In this document: one piece after another, positions 34,075 through 43,834 of the stretch
Layout: each line of letters begins with the position of its first letter
Position numbering within the stretch: position 1 is the stretch's first letter
Assembly (NCBI GenBank): GCA_017409345.1
Contig: JAFQSX010000012.1
Span: forward strand, 1-64,000
Reading direction: 5' to 3'
Source: Muribaculaceae bacterium
GTDB taxonomy: Bacteria; Bacteroidota; Bacteroidia; Bacteroidales; Muribaculaceae
Length of the DNA stretch: 64,000 bases
The notes under the pieces: model-generated
The model's database searches: none
What the model was told of the DNA's origin: nothing
What the model saw: the letters and a program-made list of their open reading frames with translations, nothing else
Program-made: the position numbers and the translations under genes

Positions 34075-35313
34075 ATGAAATTCGCAAGAGAAAACTACAT
34101 AGCAAAATTAAGCAACCTCAAGCACAATGGCTTAATAAAAATAGTGACAGGGTTACGTCGTGTTGGCAAGTCATATTTGCTTTTTAACTTGTATCGGCAA
34201 CATCTTATAAAGAATGGAGTGCAAGAAAATCAGATAATAGATATTCAACTTGATTCTTTTGCTCATAGAAAATATCGCAAAGCCGAGACGCTTTATGAGT
34301 TTGTGGAAAATATTGCAAAACAAGATTCACAAATGCACTATGTAATGATTGACGAAGTGCAAATGCTTGAAGATTTTGTGGATGTATTAAATGGTTTTCT
34401 TCATATTAAGAATCTTGATGTGTATGTAACCGGAAGTGATGCAAAGTTTCTATCTTCAGATATTGTAACTGAGTTCAGAGGACGAGGTGTTCAAATCCAT
34501 CTTCAGCCTTTAACATTCAAAGAGATACAAAGCAATAGTAGCGAAGAAATATCCACTTTATGGCGAGATTATATATATTATGGTGGTCTTCCAATGGTGG
34601 TTTTGGAGAGTGAAAAGACTCGCAAGACTGAAATTTTGCAAGAACTACTTCAAGAAACCTACTTGAGTGACATTAAGAATCGAAACAACATAAAAAATGA
34701 TGCCGAGTTAGAAGAACTGTTCAGCCTATTAGCTTCAAATATAGGGGCTTTGACCAATCCCAATAAATTAGCAAATACATTTATTAGCGAAAAAAAGGTA
34801 AAAATAAGCCATAACACAATTAAAACGTATATAGATTACTTTATTGATTCATTTTTGATAAGTAGAGCTGTTCGCTACGATATTAAAGGCAAAAAATATA
34901 TTGATACTCCATTTAAGTATTATTTTGCAGACTTAGGATTGAGAAATGCACTATTGAACTTTCGACAAGTTGAACCTACACACATAATGGAGAATATCAT
35001 ATACAATCATCTGTTAGGTGAAGGATATAAAGTTGATGTGGGATGTATTACCCATTATCAAAAAGATTCATACGGCAAAACCACAAGGAGTACATTGGAA
35101 GTCAACTTTGTTTGTAATAAAGGTAGCGAACGCCTTTATATGCAATCAGCGTATTCTCTGCCAGATGAAGAGAAAATACGCCAGGAACAAAGGTCACTTA
35201 CACTTGCCAATGATTCATTTGTGAAGATGATACTCACAACCGATAATATCCCTACTTATACAACCGATAACGGCATTATAATGATGAATATATTTGAGTA
35301 TCTCCTTAAATAA
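34075..35313 (+). CDS. DUF4143-type ATPase (AAA_14), copy 1
   Basis: About 412 aa from the ATG at 34075 (MKFARENYIAKL); the frame opens 30 bases earlier but that extension looks like leader. Walker A is GLRRVGKSYLL (~residue 27-37), Walker B region MHYVMIDEVQML, then DVYVTGSDAKFLSSDI. The C-terminal DUF4143 part includes a winged-helix segment (KVKISHNTIKTYIDYFIDSFLISRAVRYD) and a nuclease-like end (LEVNFVCNKG). These ATPases are abundant in Bacteroidetes, often solitary, with unsettled roles. Compare copy 2 at 43854. Confidence 0.87.
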   Translation: MKFARENYIAKLSNLKHNGLIKIVTGLRRVGKSYLLFNLYRQHLIKNGVQENQIIDIQLDSFAHRKYRKAETLYEFVENIAKQDSQMHYVMIDEVQMLEDFVDVLNGFLHIKNLDVYVTGSDAKFLSSDIVTEFRGRGVQIHLQPLTFKEIQSNSSEEISTLWRDYIYYGGLPMVVLESEKTRKTEILQELLQETYLSDIKNRNNIKNDAELEELFSLLASNIGALTNPNKLANTFISEKKVKISHNTIKTYIDYFIDSFLISRAVRYDIKGKKYIDTPFKYYFADLGLRNALLNFRQVEPTHIMENIIYNHLLGEGYKVDVGCITHYQKDSYGKTTRSTLEVNFVCNKGSERLYMQSAYSLPDEEKIRQEQRSLTLANDSFVKMILTTDNIPTYTTDNGIIMMNIFEYLLK

Positions 35314-35374
35314 TATCATCATGAGATACTTATAATTCATAATTCATAAAGTGTGTAGGTTAAATAGGAATAAA

Positions 35375-35404
35375 ATAGGCATCACCATCAAAGGTGATGC
35401 CTAT
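35375..35404 (-). terminator. Terminator for the 371-aa gene
   Basis: Perfect 12-bp stem: ATAGGCATCACC at 35375-35386 and its complement at 35393-35404, 6-base loop. On the minus strand it is followed by TTTTATTCC, fitting termination of the gene ending at 35432. Confidence 0.85.
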
Positions 35405-35431
35405 TGCATATTGGTTAATGAGATTGAGTTG

Positions 35432-36547
35432 TTATTTGATGTAGAATGGGCTTTTTACACCGGTTCCGCCGGCACGTAGTTTGCCGTATTTTCCGTTGCC
35501 TATATAGTCTTCGACCCACATGCGAGGCAGACACATAAGTCCTTGTGCGTCTTTCACTACATAGTAACCATATATATTGCGATTAACAGGAATGAGTCCA
35601 TTCATTTTTACGTCCCATTTAGCACTTGTAATGATGACATCTACCACATCTTTGTCATCGGCTTTAGCCACAGCGAGAGCTTTTGCTTTCATAGAAGCAT
35701 GCATGGCACCTGTTGCAGGACGTGGCTTGCGTTCAATATTTTCGGGGGTGTTGGCTTTGCAAGCGTCTTCAACAGCGTTGGCATAGATTCCGCAGTAGTT
35801 GTAGAGTACGCGAAAGTTTGGATCACATTTTTCACCGGCTTCTTGTAGCATAACATGGAATGCATAGGTGAGGGTTTGAAATTTGCGCATGCGTAGAGCG
35901 GCTTCTTTTGCGGTTGCGAGGTCTTCGTTGCTAAGGAATGCGCCATCTCCACTGGTTACACAGAATCGATAATTGCCATCTTTTTTCATAACCCAATAAC
36001 CGATGCCTCCGCCTTGACGAGAGGTTACAAGTAGATGAGGATCGCTAGTGTCGATGGCTCCATTATTTAGGGGTACGTTGCTTACGTTGATGCGTACAAT
36101 CATTTGAATTTCATGGTAAAAGCGCATTAGATTCTCATTTTCCATTCGAGCTTGAGAAGAACCATCGCCCATGTTATTGATAATCTTGGCGTTTTCTTTA
36201 TAACGCGAGTACATTTCTTCGCGTAAAGATGTGAGGTAATCATCGCTTTCGTCAACGATGTTATACAAAAATGCGCGCACATCTCTGCCTTTGTAGGAGG
36301 GATTGCTACTCATGGGCCAAGGTGCTTGGCTACGTGCAGTTGATGTTGCAACTCCGGGGACATTGCCGTTACTAACACTTTCGGAGATGTTGCCAATGCT
36401 TTCGCCTTTATTTTTGGTTGACTCTTTTATCTTTTCCTTTAATTTATTACCTAATCCTTTTAGTTTCCCAAATTGAGCATTGGCAGTCGTAGGCACAAGG
36501 AGTGCCACAGCAAGCATCACGACTAATAAGATTGAATTGCGTTTCAT
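35432..36547 (-). CDS. Secreted conserved hypothetical protein
   Basis: 371 aa. Signal peptide MKRNSILLVVMLAVALLVPTTANA, then FGKLKGLGNKLKEKIKEST, an amphipathic Lys-rich start typical of a group of Bacteroidales periplasmic proteins. The body (~75-370) is mixed alpha/beta with WPMSSNPSYKGRDVRAFLYN and a C-terminal VVDVIITSAKWDVKMNGLIPVNRNIYGY stretch. Monocistronic, with a TATCTTTG box at 36579-36586 and its own terminator at 35375. Function unknown; periplasmic or outer-membrane location expected. Confidence 0.78.
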   Translation of the reverse strand: MKRNSILLVVMLAVALLVPTTANAQFGKLKGLGNKLKEKIKESTKNKGESIGNISESVSNGNVPGVATSTARSQAPWPMSSNPSYKGRDVRAFLYNIVDESDDYLTSLREEMYSRYKENAKIINNMGDGSSQARMENENLMRFYHEIQMIVRINVSNVPLNNGAIDTSDPHLLVTSRQGGGIGYWVMKKDGNYRFCVTSGDGAFLSNEDLATAKEAALRMRKFQTLTYAFHVMLQEAGEKCDPNFRVLYNYCGIYANAVEDACKANTPENIERKPRPATGAMHASMKAKALAVAKADDKDVVDVIITSAKWDVKMNGLIPVNRNIYGYYVVKDAQGLMCLPRMWVEDYIGNGKYGKLRAGGTGVKSPFYIK

Positions 36548-36578
36548 AAGTTAAATGTTTAATGTGAAAAATTATAAC

Positions 36579-36586
36579 CAAAGATA
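36579..36586 (-). promoter_or_regulatory. -7 promoter box for the 371-aa secreted protein
   Basis: Minus-strand TATCTTTG, about 32 bases upstream of the ATG. Confidence 0.6.
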
Positions 36587-36761
36587 TGAAAAACCCCTCA
36601 TAAATATTTAAAAATCAAAGAATAAAATAATGAGCAAATGCCTGTATTAGATGTTTTTAACATAAGTGGGAGTTTGCAATTTGGCATAATGATGCATAAT
36701 ACGCGATTTTGCCAAATTGTGATTAGATGTGCTCGGAATTGATGGTTGGTGTTGTTTAAAG

Positions 36762-37781
36762 TTATAACAAGATTTCAGTCACTTCGGGGCGATAGTTGTA
36801 GTTGTTGCGAAGTGCTTCGAAATTGTCTGGATATGATTTTAGCGCCCGAGTGTCGATGAGTGGGTTGTAGGTATTGATGATAGAATTGAAGGTTACGTTT
36901 TGGGCAGCTCCCATGGGTATGCCTTGTGCCACGTTGGGTATTGAGAGGTTGAAGTGGCGAGCGAGGGCATCAAGAGCCATTGCTGTGGCACGAATTTTAC
37001 CTTCGCGAGAGTATCCGGCTATGTGAGGTGTGGCAATAGTGGCTTTTTCGAGCAAAATGGGGTTGATATTTGGTTCCCCTTCCCAGCAGTCAACAATCAC
37101 ATTTGAAATCTTGCCTGTATCAAGGGCTTTAATCACTGCTTCGGTGTCAAAAATGCCACCTCTGGCACAATTTACGATGATGGCTTGATGTGAAAGATTG
37201 TTAATGAATGATTCACTGCATATATGGTGGGTGGGGTGTTTTCCGCTGGTAGTCAGAGGTGTATGGAATGTGATGATGTCGCAGTGGCGTGCTATCTCGT
37301 CTAAAGACACAAAATTATTGGTGTTTTCAACTTCGGCTCGTGGCGGGTCGCACACAAGTACTCGCATGCCTAATTGGTGAGCCCATCGTTCGACGATGCT
37401 TCCTACGTGTCCCACGCCTACGATTCCTATGGTGTAATCGCTAATGGGGCGATTGATAACATGTGCCAAAGACGCAAACACGTATTGAGCGACAGCCGGA
37501 GCATTGCATCCGGGAGCGTTGGCTACGGTGATGCCACGACGGCGACAATAGTCGAGGTCAATGTGGTCGGTGCCTATCGTTGCGGTGGCGATGAAAGAGC
37601 AGTTGGAGTTGTCAAGGAGTGATGCGTTGCAATGGGTTCGAGTGCGACAAATGAGCGCATCGGCATGGCGCATGGCATTGGCGTCTATCTCATTGGCACT
37701 GAGATATTCTACCTGTGCCATATCATCAAGTATTCCTTTGATGAAAGGGATGTTTTGCTCTATAATAATTTTTAAATCCAT
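36762..37781 (-). CDS. pdxB: Erythronate-4-phosphate dehydrogenase PdxB
   Basis: About 339 aa from the ATG at 37781 (MDLKIIIEQNIPFIKG); another ATG exists at 37790. NAD-binding motif GIVGVGHVGSIVERWA, catalytic-region IVNCARGGIFDTEAV and HIAGYSREGK place it in the D-isomer 2-hydroxyacid dehydrogenases, and the start and length fit PdxB. It oxidises 4-phosphoerythronate in the DXP-dependent vitamin B6 pathway that PdxJ (30665) completes. It overlaps the upstream membrane-protein gene slightly, so it belongs to the purD operon. Confidence 0.93.
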   Translation of the reverse strand: MDLKIIIEQNIPFIKGILDDMAQVEYLSANEIDANAMRHADALICRTRTHCNASLLDNSNCSFIATATIGTDHIDLDYCRRRGITVANAPGCNAPAVAQYVFASLAHVINRPISDYTIGIVGVGHVGSIVERWAHQLGMRVLVCDPPRAEVENTNNFVSLDEIARHCDIITFHTPLTTSGKHPTHHICSESFINNLSHQAIIVNCARGGIFDTEAVIKALDTGKISNVIVDCWEGEPNINPILLEKATIATPHIAGYSREGKIRATAMALDALARHFNLSIPNVAQGIPMGAAQNVTFNSIINTYNPLIDTRALKSYPDNFEALRNNYNYRPEVTEILL

Positions 37782-38755
37782 GCTCCCCACAAATATAGCC
37801 CCAAATAAACAGCAAAAACGGCAATAATGCCTATGTAACTACGACGAGACTCGTATATGGTGAAAAGGTGTCCCAACTGAAGTGCAGTGCAACAATTGAG
37901 CAACGGTACATATATGATGAAATTAGTGAAGTCAATAAGCATCAAAAAAACTGATAATAATGACAACATGGCAAAGAAACCATTGTAGGCTCTTGTCTGT
38001 GCATTATAACTTATAATTTTTACAAGGTTCACGATCCATGCACCTATGCAGGTAATAACCGAGATGGCGATTGAGACCAAAATGTGAATAATCTCGGCCG
38101 AAGATAATTGTTCGTATATGCCTGAAAATTTGGGGAAAGAGAATTCTTCGGGAGTAATTATACCAAATCCAAATAATATCCACGGAGGAGTTGCAATGCC
38201 TAAAATGGCAGCAAGAGCGATGCGAAGGTCAAGGATTCTCATTTGTACACATCCAACAAGCATGATGGGAGCAAAAAACATAAATGCATATTGGAAAAAT
38301 GTGCCAAAAGAAAGGATTGTGAATATTGTGAAGATAGCCCATGGATTGGGACTATTATATGTGGAAAATAGATAACAGGCACAAATTAGAATAATGGCAC
38401 ATATTACTGTGCCACCATATAATTGTCCAGTGATGATGGATATAGGGATTTGTAATATTAGGAATAGTCCGGCAAAAATGAGAGTAGGGCTTCGAAGTAT
38501 ATTGAATGCTTTGTTGAGGTATATCATCAAAGCCGCTATCCCGAAATTGAGTAACATGTTGACCATCATAGAGGATCGGCCGGGCTCAAACCATTGATTA
38601 ATAGGAGTCAAGCCCAGGCTTTTGTTATCGAGAATGGGAGTGATATTCCCATTCGAAAATGCGATGTTGGTGGTAATAAATGCAATAATCGCAAAAAAGA
38701 CTAATGCCACTCGCGAATGCAAAAACCGTGTAATATCGCTCTCGTTGATGTTCAT
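37772..38755 (-). CDS. Polytopic membrane protein (DUF6427-like)
   Basis: 327 aa with about nine to ten hydrophobic helices, beginning with a short cytosolic SDITRFLHSRVALVFFAIIAF. The layout and position between purD and the next cytosolic enzyme recall a Bacteroidetes family of uncharacterised membrane proteins (DUF6427), recalled from memory. Conserved-looking loops include PINQWFEPGRSSMMVN and SYNSPNPWAIFTIF-like motifs. Starts 9 bases after purD ends and overlaps pdxB. No catalytic motif seen. Confidence 0.8.
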   Translation of the reverse strand: MNINESDITRFLHSRVALVFFAIIAFITTNIAFSNGNITPILDNKSLGLTPINQWFEPGRSSMMVNMLLNFGIAALMIYLNKAFNILRSPTLIFAGLFLILQIPISIITGQLYGGTVICAIILICACYLFSTYNSPNPWAIFTIFTILSFGTFFQYAFMFFAPIMLVGCVQMRILDLRIALAAILGIATPPWILFGFGIITPEEFSFPKFSGIYEQLSSAEIIHILVSIAISVITCIGAWIVNLVKIISYNAQTRAYNGFFAMLSLLSVFLMLIDFTNFIIYVPLLNCCTALQLGHLFTIYESRRSYIGIIAVFAVYLGLYLWGAWI

Positions 38756-38764
38756 AGGGTTGTG

Positions 38765-40042
38765 TTACTTCATTAGGTCTTTGCCTATATCGCGACGGAA
38801 GTATTTGCCTTCGAATTCAACTTTGTTGATAGACGCATAACTATTTGAAAGAGCATCGGCGATATCTTTACCATAAGAACTAACTGAAATTACACGACCG
38901 CCAGAAGTAACTAATTCGCCGGCATCGTTGATTTTAGTTCCGGCATGGAATAGGATGCTATCGGTAACATTTTCGCAACCTGTAATGACTTTACCTTTTG
39001 CGTAGTCACCGGGATAACCTCCCGAAACGATCATAACAGTTACGGCAGTGCGAGGGTCTTCTTTCAACTCGGTGTTACCGAGGTTGCCTTGTGCAGCGGC
39101 TTTCATCAAAGCCACGAGGTCGCTATCGATGCGAAGCATCACGGCTTCGGTTTCGGGGTCGCCCATGCGCACGTTGTATTCGATAACCATAGGTTCGCCA
39201 CCCACGTTGATAAGTCCGAGGAATATGAACCCACGATATGTGATATTGTCATTGATAAGTCCGTTGATAGTCGGCTCTATGATGCGAGAGCGCACCTTTT
39301 CCATAAATGCTTCGTCGGCAAATGGAACAGGGCTAACGGCACCCATACCGCCGGTATTCAACCCGGTATCGCCTTCGCCAATGCGTTTGTAGTCTTTGGC
39401 TACAGGAAGCACACGATATCCACCATTGCCATCGCTTAAAACGAATACCGAACATTCAATGCCAGAAAGGAATTCTTCAATGACAACTGTAGCAGAAGAA
39501 GCGCCAAACATGCCCGAAAGCATTTCTTTTAGAGAGGCTTTGGCTTCTTCTATTGTAGGAAGGATTAACACACCTTTTCCGGCAGCCAATCCATCGGCTT
39601 TCAACACATAAGGAGCTTGTAATTGTTCAAGGAATTTGTAACCATCTTCGATAGTTTCGGCAGTGAAGCTTTGATAGCGGGCAGTGGGAATATTGTTTTT
39701 CACCATAAATTGCTTAGCAAAGTCCTTGCTTCCTTCAAGAGCTGCACCTGCTTTAGAAGGACCAACAACGAGGATGTCTTTATCTTCAAAGTAGTCATAT
39801 ATCCCTGCTACCAAAGGGTCTTCGTTTCCAACGACAATCATGTCAATCTCGTTTTCTCCCACCCACTTTTCGATAGCGGGGAAGTCAAGAGGAGAAAGTG
39901 CGATGTTTTCACCATACACACTAGTGCCACCATTGCCGGGTGCGATAAACAATTTGTTGAGGAGTGGGCTTTGGCTCATTTTCCAAGCAAGAGCCGATTC
40001 ACGACCACCCGAGCCAAGGAGCAGTATATTTAATTTTTCCAT
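38765..40042 (-). CDS. purD: Phosphoribosylamine-glycine ligase PurD
   Basis: 425 aa. N-terminal [22 protein letters not shown], the ATP-grasp core ([15 protein letters not shown]), and [15 protein letters not shown] are all PurD signatures. It ligates glycine to phosphoribosylamine in purine synthesis. It heads a three-gene minus-strand operon with the membrane protein and pdxB. No obvious TAnnTTTG box precedes it within the 37-base gap to the RlmL-like gene, so transcription may come from cysE/rlmL upstream. Confidence 0.96.
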   Translation of the reverse strand: MEKLNILLLGSGGRESALAWKMSQSPLLNKLFIAPGNGGTSVYGENIALSPLDFPAIEKWVGENEIDMIVVGNEDPLVAGIYDYFEDKDILVVGPSKAGAALEGSKDFAKQFMVKNNIPTARYQSFTAETIEDGYKFLEQLQAPYVLKADGLAAGKGVLILPTIEEAKASLKEMLSGMFGASSATVVIEEFLSGIECSVFVLSDGNGGYRVLPVAKDYKRIGEGDTGLNTGGMGAVSPVPFADEAFMEKVRSRIIEPTINGLINDNITYRGFIFLGLINVGGEPMVIEYNVRMGDPETEAVMLRIDSDLVALMKAAAQGNLGNTELKEDPRTAVTVMIVSGGYPGDYAKGKVITGCENVTDSILFHAGTKINDAGELVTSGGRVISVSSYGKDIADALSNSYASINKVEFEGKYFRRDIGKDLMK

Positions 40043-40079
40043 AAGTATATAGTTTTATTATTTTTTGACAGATAATTTA

Positions 40080-41594
40080 TTAATCTTCAGTATATTCATC
40101 ATCTTGAGGGTTGCGTTTCCACCCACGTTTCACCATGTTGGGAATCGATGGGCGTTTGCCGATTACAGATTTCAACGCATGTTCGTTGCGACGCCATCCT
40201 AATGGATTTTCAGAATTAAACTCTTCGGTGTTTTTGCGACGAGAAGTTTTGTCAAAACGTCGAGTTTTTGGGGTATATTTTTCTTCAAGAGCCGAGCGAC
40301 GTTTTTCGCCTTTGCCACGAGAGTCTTTGCCCCCCATTCCTTGTTTGCGTGCTTGTGCTTTCCATTCTTTGTCGCTCAATCGACGAGGGAGGTCTTTGGA
40401 TTTTTCAACTCGTTTACCGTCTTTAATCTTTCCACCACCTTTGCGGAATGAAGCATAGTCTCCATCAAATACCACATATTCACGCAATTCACATTCAAGC
40501 GCCCCATTGAGGATAGGAGTTTTTGAAGAAGGAGTGAGACCTATTTTGTGGAAATATTCGTCGCGATATCCGATAATCCAAGCCGATCCTTTAAATACAT
40601 GTTTGAGTTTTGACCCAATAGTAGAATAAAGCCCTTCCATATCGTTTGAACTGATACGTTCCCCATAGGGAGGGTTGGTAATTACCATGCAATCTTCAGG
40701 CGCATCGTCCCATTGCGATATTGGTTTAACTTGAATGTCAACATATTTGGCAACGCCGGCGCTTTTGACATTTTCGGTGGCAATAGCCACTGCTTTTGGA
40801 GAAATGTCGGCGCCATAGATTTTGAAATTAAAGTCACGCTCTTCACTTTCGTCATTATAAAGCGAATCAAATAACTCGGCATCAAAATCATTCCATTGTT
40901 CAAAAGCAAAGTTCTTGCGATATATACCTGGATTGATGTTAGTTGCAATAAGTGCAGCTTCAACAAGGAAGGTTCCAGAACCACACATTGGATCAACTAA
41001 TGGGCATTGTCCATTCCACCCACTTTTAAGGATGATCCCGGCAGCGAGAACTTCGTTGATAGGAGCCTCGGTCTGCGCCACACGATAACCACGTTTATGA
41101 AGCGATTCGCCCGATGAATCAAGCGATAGAGTCACACGATTGCCAGTAATGTGAACATTTATGATAACATCGGCATCTTGCAATCTCACGCCGGGGCGTT
41201 TGTCCGGTCCATATTTGTCTTTAAAAAAGTCAACAATAGCATCTTTAACTCGATAGGTGACGAAGCGAGAGTGAGTAAACTCTTTTGAATTGATTACCGA
41301 GTCAATGGCAAACGTTTTATTTAGAGAAAGCACTTGTGTCCAGTCAAATTCTTTCACCATATCATATAGGCTGTCGGCATCATCGGCAATGAATTTATAT
41401 ATGGGCTTGAGAATGCGTAATGCAGTGCGACAACATAAGTTGGCGCGATAGAGAGTCTCAAGTGTACCTTCAAAAGATACCATACGACGTCCCACTTTGA
41501 TGTTTTCGGCATCAAGGTCGGATAATTCTTTGGCAAGCACATCTTCCAATCCTTGGAAGGTCTTTGCCACCATTTCAAATTTTTCCTTCATCAC
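40080..41594 (-). CDS. RlmL/TrmN-like THUMP-domain RNA methyltransferase with basic tail
   Basis: 504 aa. N-terminal ferredoxin-like/THUMP part (~1-160), then a class I methyltransferase with SAM motif LVDPMCGSGTFLVEAALIA (~193-211) and catalytic NPPYGERIS (~308-316). This is the RlmL/YcbY-N family, which makes m2G in 23S rRNA (G2445 in E. coli). After ~375 there is a ~130-residue Lys/Arg-rich, probably disordered extension (KGEKRRSALEEKYTPKTRRF) likely to bind rRNA. The RlmK-like second domain of E. coli RlmL is absent. Start overlaps cysE stop by 4 bases. Confidence 0.9.
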   Translation of the reverse strand: MMKEKFEMVAKTFQGLEDVLAKELSDLDAENIKVGRRMVSFEGTLETLYRANLCCRTALRILKPIYKFIADDADSLYDMVKEFDWTQVLSLNKTFAIDSVINSKEFTHSRFVTYRVKDAIVDFFKDKYGPDKRPGVRLQDADVIINVHITGNRVTLSLDSSGESLHKRGYRVAQTEAPINEVLAAGIILKSGWNGQCPLVDPMCGSGTFLVEAALIATNINPGIYRKNFAFEQWNDFDAELFDSLYNDESEERDFNFKIYGADISPKAVAIATENVKSAGVAKYVDIQVKPISQWDDAPEDCMVITNPPYGERISSNDMEGLYSTIGSKLKHVFKGSAWIIGYRDEYFHKIGLTPSSKTPILNGALECELREYVVFDGDYASFRKGGGKIKDGKRVEKSKDLPRRLSDKEWKAQARKQGMGGKDSRGKGEKRRSALEEKYTPKTRRFDKTSRRKNTEEFNSENPLGWRRNEHALKSVIGKRPSIPNMVKRGWKRNPQDDEYTED

Positions 41595-42511
41595 TGCTTG
41601 AATCTTAAAAAATTGTTTGCTTTTGCTTGAACGAGTTTTTCCCCTTCAGCGACATCTTCGGTAACCCAAATGTTGCCACCAATCACGGCGTTGGCACCGA
41701 TTGTGATGCGTCCGAGGATAGATGCGTTTGAGTAGATGACCACATTGTCACCAATGATGGGGTGGCGTGGAATTCCTTTGATGGGATTGCCATCGGAATC
41801 GGTGTCAAAACTTTTTGCACCGAGAGTCACACCTTGATATAATTTTACATTATTGCCAATTATTGCTGTTGCCCCCACAACAATGCCTGTGCCGTGGTCA
41901 ATAGTGAATCCTTCTCCTATCGTCGCAGCCGGATGAATGTCAATACCGGTCTCGCTATGAGCCTGTTCGCTAATCATGCGAGGGATAATGGGGACATCAA
42001 GTTTTACTAGTTCGTGGGCGATGCGATAGTTGCTGATGGCACGAATGGCGGGGTAGCAATATATCACTTCGTCGGTGGAAATTGCAGCAGGGTCGCCGAG
42101 ATATGTAGCCTTTACATCGGTAAAAAGCAATCGGCGCAATTCGGGAAGATTGGCAATAAATTGATCGGCTTTTTCTTGAGCCGAATCTTTGACAATATTT
42201 AGATTGAACGACATTTTGTGAGAGGTGTTAAAGCAAAGCCCGGCAGTGATTTGCTCTACGAGTACTTCGCGTAACTGTTCGCAACGAATACCTACATAAT
42301 GAGTTACGTTGTTGCTATTGACATCGCTATCGCCAAAAAATCCGGGGAAAATTAAGCCTCTACACAATTCAACAATGCGAGCAACCGATTGCTGCGAAGG
42401 CAAGGGTTCGCCGTATTGGCGAAGATGACACACATCTTTAATGTTTTCTTTGCACGACAAGGCCTCAATTGTGAATTGCAGTGTCGCGTCTGAATGATTT
42501 TTTGCTCCCAT
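41591..42511 (-). CDS. cysE: Serine O-acetyltransferase
   Basis: 306 aa from the ATG at 42511 (MGAKNHSDATLQF). A longer frame to 42592 is rejected because the TATCTTTG promoter (42537-42544) lies inside it. The N-terminal helical SATase domain precedes left-handed beta-helix hexapeptide repeats (GTGIVVGATAIIGNNVKLYQ, VVIYSNASILGRITIGANAV) with the active-site HPAATIGEGFTIDHG. It forms O-acetylserine for cysteine synthesis; the length fits the longer Bacteroidetes/plant-type form. Downstream it overlaps the methyltransferase gene by 4 bases. Confidence 0.92.
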   Translation of the reverse strand: MGAKNHSDATLQFTIEALSCKENIKDVCHLRQYGEPLPSQQSVARIVELCRGLIFPGFFGDSDVNSNNVTHYVGIRCEQLREVLVEQITAGLCFNTSHKMSFNLNIVKDSAQEKADQFIANLPELRRLLFTDVKATYLGDPAAISTDEVIYCYPAIRAISNYRIAHELVKLDVPIIPRMISEQAHSETGIDIHPAATIGEGFTIDHGTGIVVGATAIIGNNVKLYQGVTLGAKSFDTDSDGNPIKGIPRHPIIGDNVVIYSNASILGRITIGANAVIGGNIWVTEDVAEGEKLVQAKANNFLRFKQ

Positions 42512-42536
42512 TGTTGTCAAATTGTCTATTAGAATG

Positions 42537-42544
42537 CAAAGATA
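42537..42544 (-). promoter_or_regulatory. -7 promoter box for cysE
   Basis: Minus-strand TATCTTTG, 25 bases before the chosen cysE start; it decides the start codon. Confidence 0.65.
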
Positions 42545-42549
42545 ATATA

Positions 42550-43100
42550 AAGAATTGAGAGTTGAGAGAGGAAAGAGGAAAAAGTAAAGCATAATTGTGC
42601 TTTATGCATTAATTTAGTCCTTCCGTCACTTCGTGTTTTCTCCGACCGAGGGTATCGTTGCTCTCACCCCCCGGCTATTATAGTCGCTGCGCTTTCACGT
42701 GCTTCGCACGAGGCTAACCACCTCCCCCCTTCGGGGTACTCCTCCTATTTTTCTGCGAAAAACAAGAGGAGAGTTGGGGCTGACGCGTGAAAATTATGCA
42801 TAGTTTAAGTGTTTATAATGCAGAGGCAATCGAGAGAGGGATAATGGGACATCTGGGACTACTGAGACAACTAGGAGCCAATGCTGGCAAATTTCCTTAA
42901 TAGGACACGGCACGCCGTGTCCTTACAAAAAATACTCCGCATTCTGCACTCCGCACTGCGCGTTAATTTAACCACCTCCCCCCTTCGGGGTACTCCTCCT
43001 ATTTTTCTTCGAAAAACAAGAGGAGAGTTGCTGCTCTCATTGGCACCATTGTTCCTCCTAAAATTTCTATGAAATTTCAAGAGGAGAGTTGGGGATGGCG
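42550..43100. repeat. Composite intergenic repeat block, copy 2
   Basis: The 139-bp core 42802-42940 matches 28172-28310. ACCACCTCCCCCC...GAGGAGAGTTG units occur at 42719-42776 and 42971-43030, and a partial one at 43053-43092. The stretch 42691-42715 (GCTTTCACGTGCTTCGCACG AGGCT) is nearly the same as 62226-62250. As with copy 1, the block starts next to a TATCTTTG promoter. No coding potential is evident. Confidence 0.7.
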
Positions 43101-43221
43101 CATGGTGAGTTAAGATTTTAAGGTTAAATAAAATAAATAATATTTTTAGTTCTTGTATTGCCGAGGAGTGACGATATAGAGTTTTAATAGACTATAATTC
43201 CGATTATGACCTGAAAAATGT

Positions 43222-43229
43222 TATTTTTG
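43222..43229 (+). promoter_or_regulatory. -7 promoter box for the methyltransferase gene
   Basis: TATTTTTG lies 15 bases before the ATG at 43245 and overlaps the alternative ATG at 43218, arguing for the later start. Confidence 0.55.
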
Positions 43230-43244
43230 CAGAAAAATGAATTG

Positions 43245-43766
43245 ATGGGAGGTAATGAGCGGGAAATAAAAGTGTGGCGATATGCATCGCCGTGTGGAAG
43301 GTTGCTTATTGGTGACTGTGAGGGTAAGGTGTGTTTGTGTGATTGGGATTTGCCATTGCGTGCAGTGCAAGTGGTGGAGCGTGTTTCAAGGGTTCTTGAT
43401 GCTGAATGTGTAGAGGGTAAAACTCCATTGATAGAACGTGTTATAGGGCAACTTGAGGAATATTTTGAGGGAAAACGTAGCGAGTTTGATTTGCCGTTGG
43501 TTGTGGCCGGCAGTGATTTTCCACAGAGAGTGTGGCGAGAATTGCAACAAATCCCTTATGGAGAGGCGATATCATATCTACAACTTGCCAATCGCATAGG
43601 GCGGCCACGAGCAGTGAGAGCCGTGGCATCGGCATGTAGGGCAAATGCGATGTCGATTATCATTCCTTGTCATCGAGTTGTGGGAGGAAATGGCTCATTG
43701 ACCGGTTATGCCGGAGGTCTTGATGCAAAGCAATTCCTACTCGATTTGGAGCGTGAAAATCAATAA
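43245..43766 (+). CDS. ogt: Methylated-DNA-[protein]-cysteine S-methyltransferase
   Basis: 173 aa from the ATG at 43245. The active-site motif IIPCHRVVG with the alkyl-accepting Cys, and the DNA-binding segment GEAISYLQLANRIGRPRAVRAVASACRAN, define the Ogt/MGMT family, which removes O6-alkyl groups from guanine in a suicide reaction. Length is normal for Ogt. It is monocistronic; the 32-bp palindromes of the next gene begin 5 bases after its stop. Confidence 0.93.
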   Translation: MGGNEREIKVWRYASPCGRLLIGDCEGKVCLCDWDLPLRAVQVVERVSRVLDAECVEGKTPLIERVIGQLEEYFEGKRSEFDLPLVVAGSDFPQRVWRELQQIPYGEAISYLQLANRIGRPRAVRAVASACRANAMSIIIPCHRVVGGNGSLTGYAGGLDAKQFLLDLERENQ

Positions 43767-43770
43767 AAAT

Positions 43771-43802
43771 GTAAAAATCGTCAGTCAACTGACAAAATTT
43801 AC
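43771..43802. repeat. 32-bp palindromic unit P1
   Basis: Left arm GTAAAAATCGTCAGT, centre CA, right arm ACTGACAAAATTTAC. It differs from the perfect unit P3 only by GATT to AAAA in the right arm. Directly abuts P2. Confidence 0.85.
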
Positions 43803-43834
43803 GTAAAAATCGTCAGTGTGTTGACGATTTTTAC
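43803..43834. repeat. 32-bp palindromic unit P2 overlapping the promoter
   Basis: Perfect 13-bp arms GTAAAAATCGTCA (43803-43815) and 43822-43834 around GTGTGT. It ends at the base before the TATATTTG -7 box, so a bound protein would occlude the -33 region. A probable operator. Confidence 0.85.

Noticed and set aside
41591-42592. CysE starting at 42592
   Set aside because: The cysE promoter lies inside that extension; the ATG at 42511 is preferred.
42871-43080. Short frames in the composite repeat block
   Set aside because: They arise from the repeat units themselves on both strands and have no upstream signals.
43771-43834. Tandem 32-bp repeats as a CRISPR array
   Set aside because: The two units abut with no spacers, are palindromic, and no cas genes are near.
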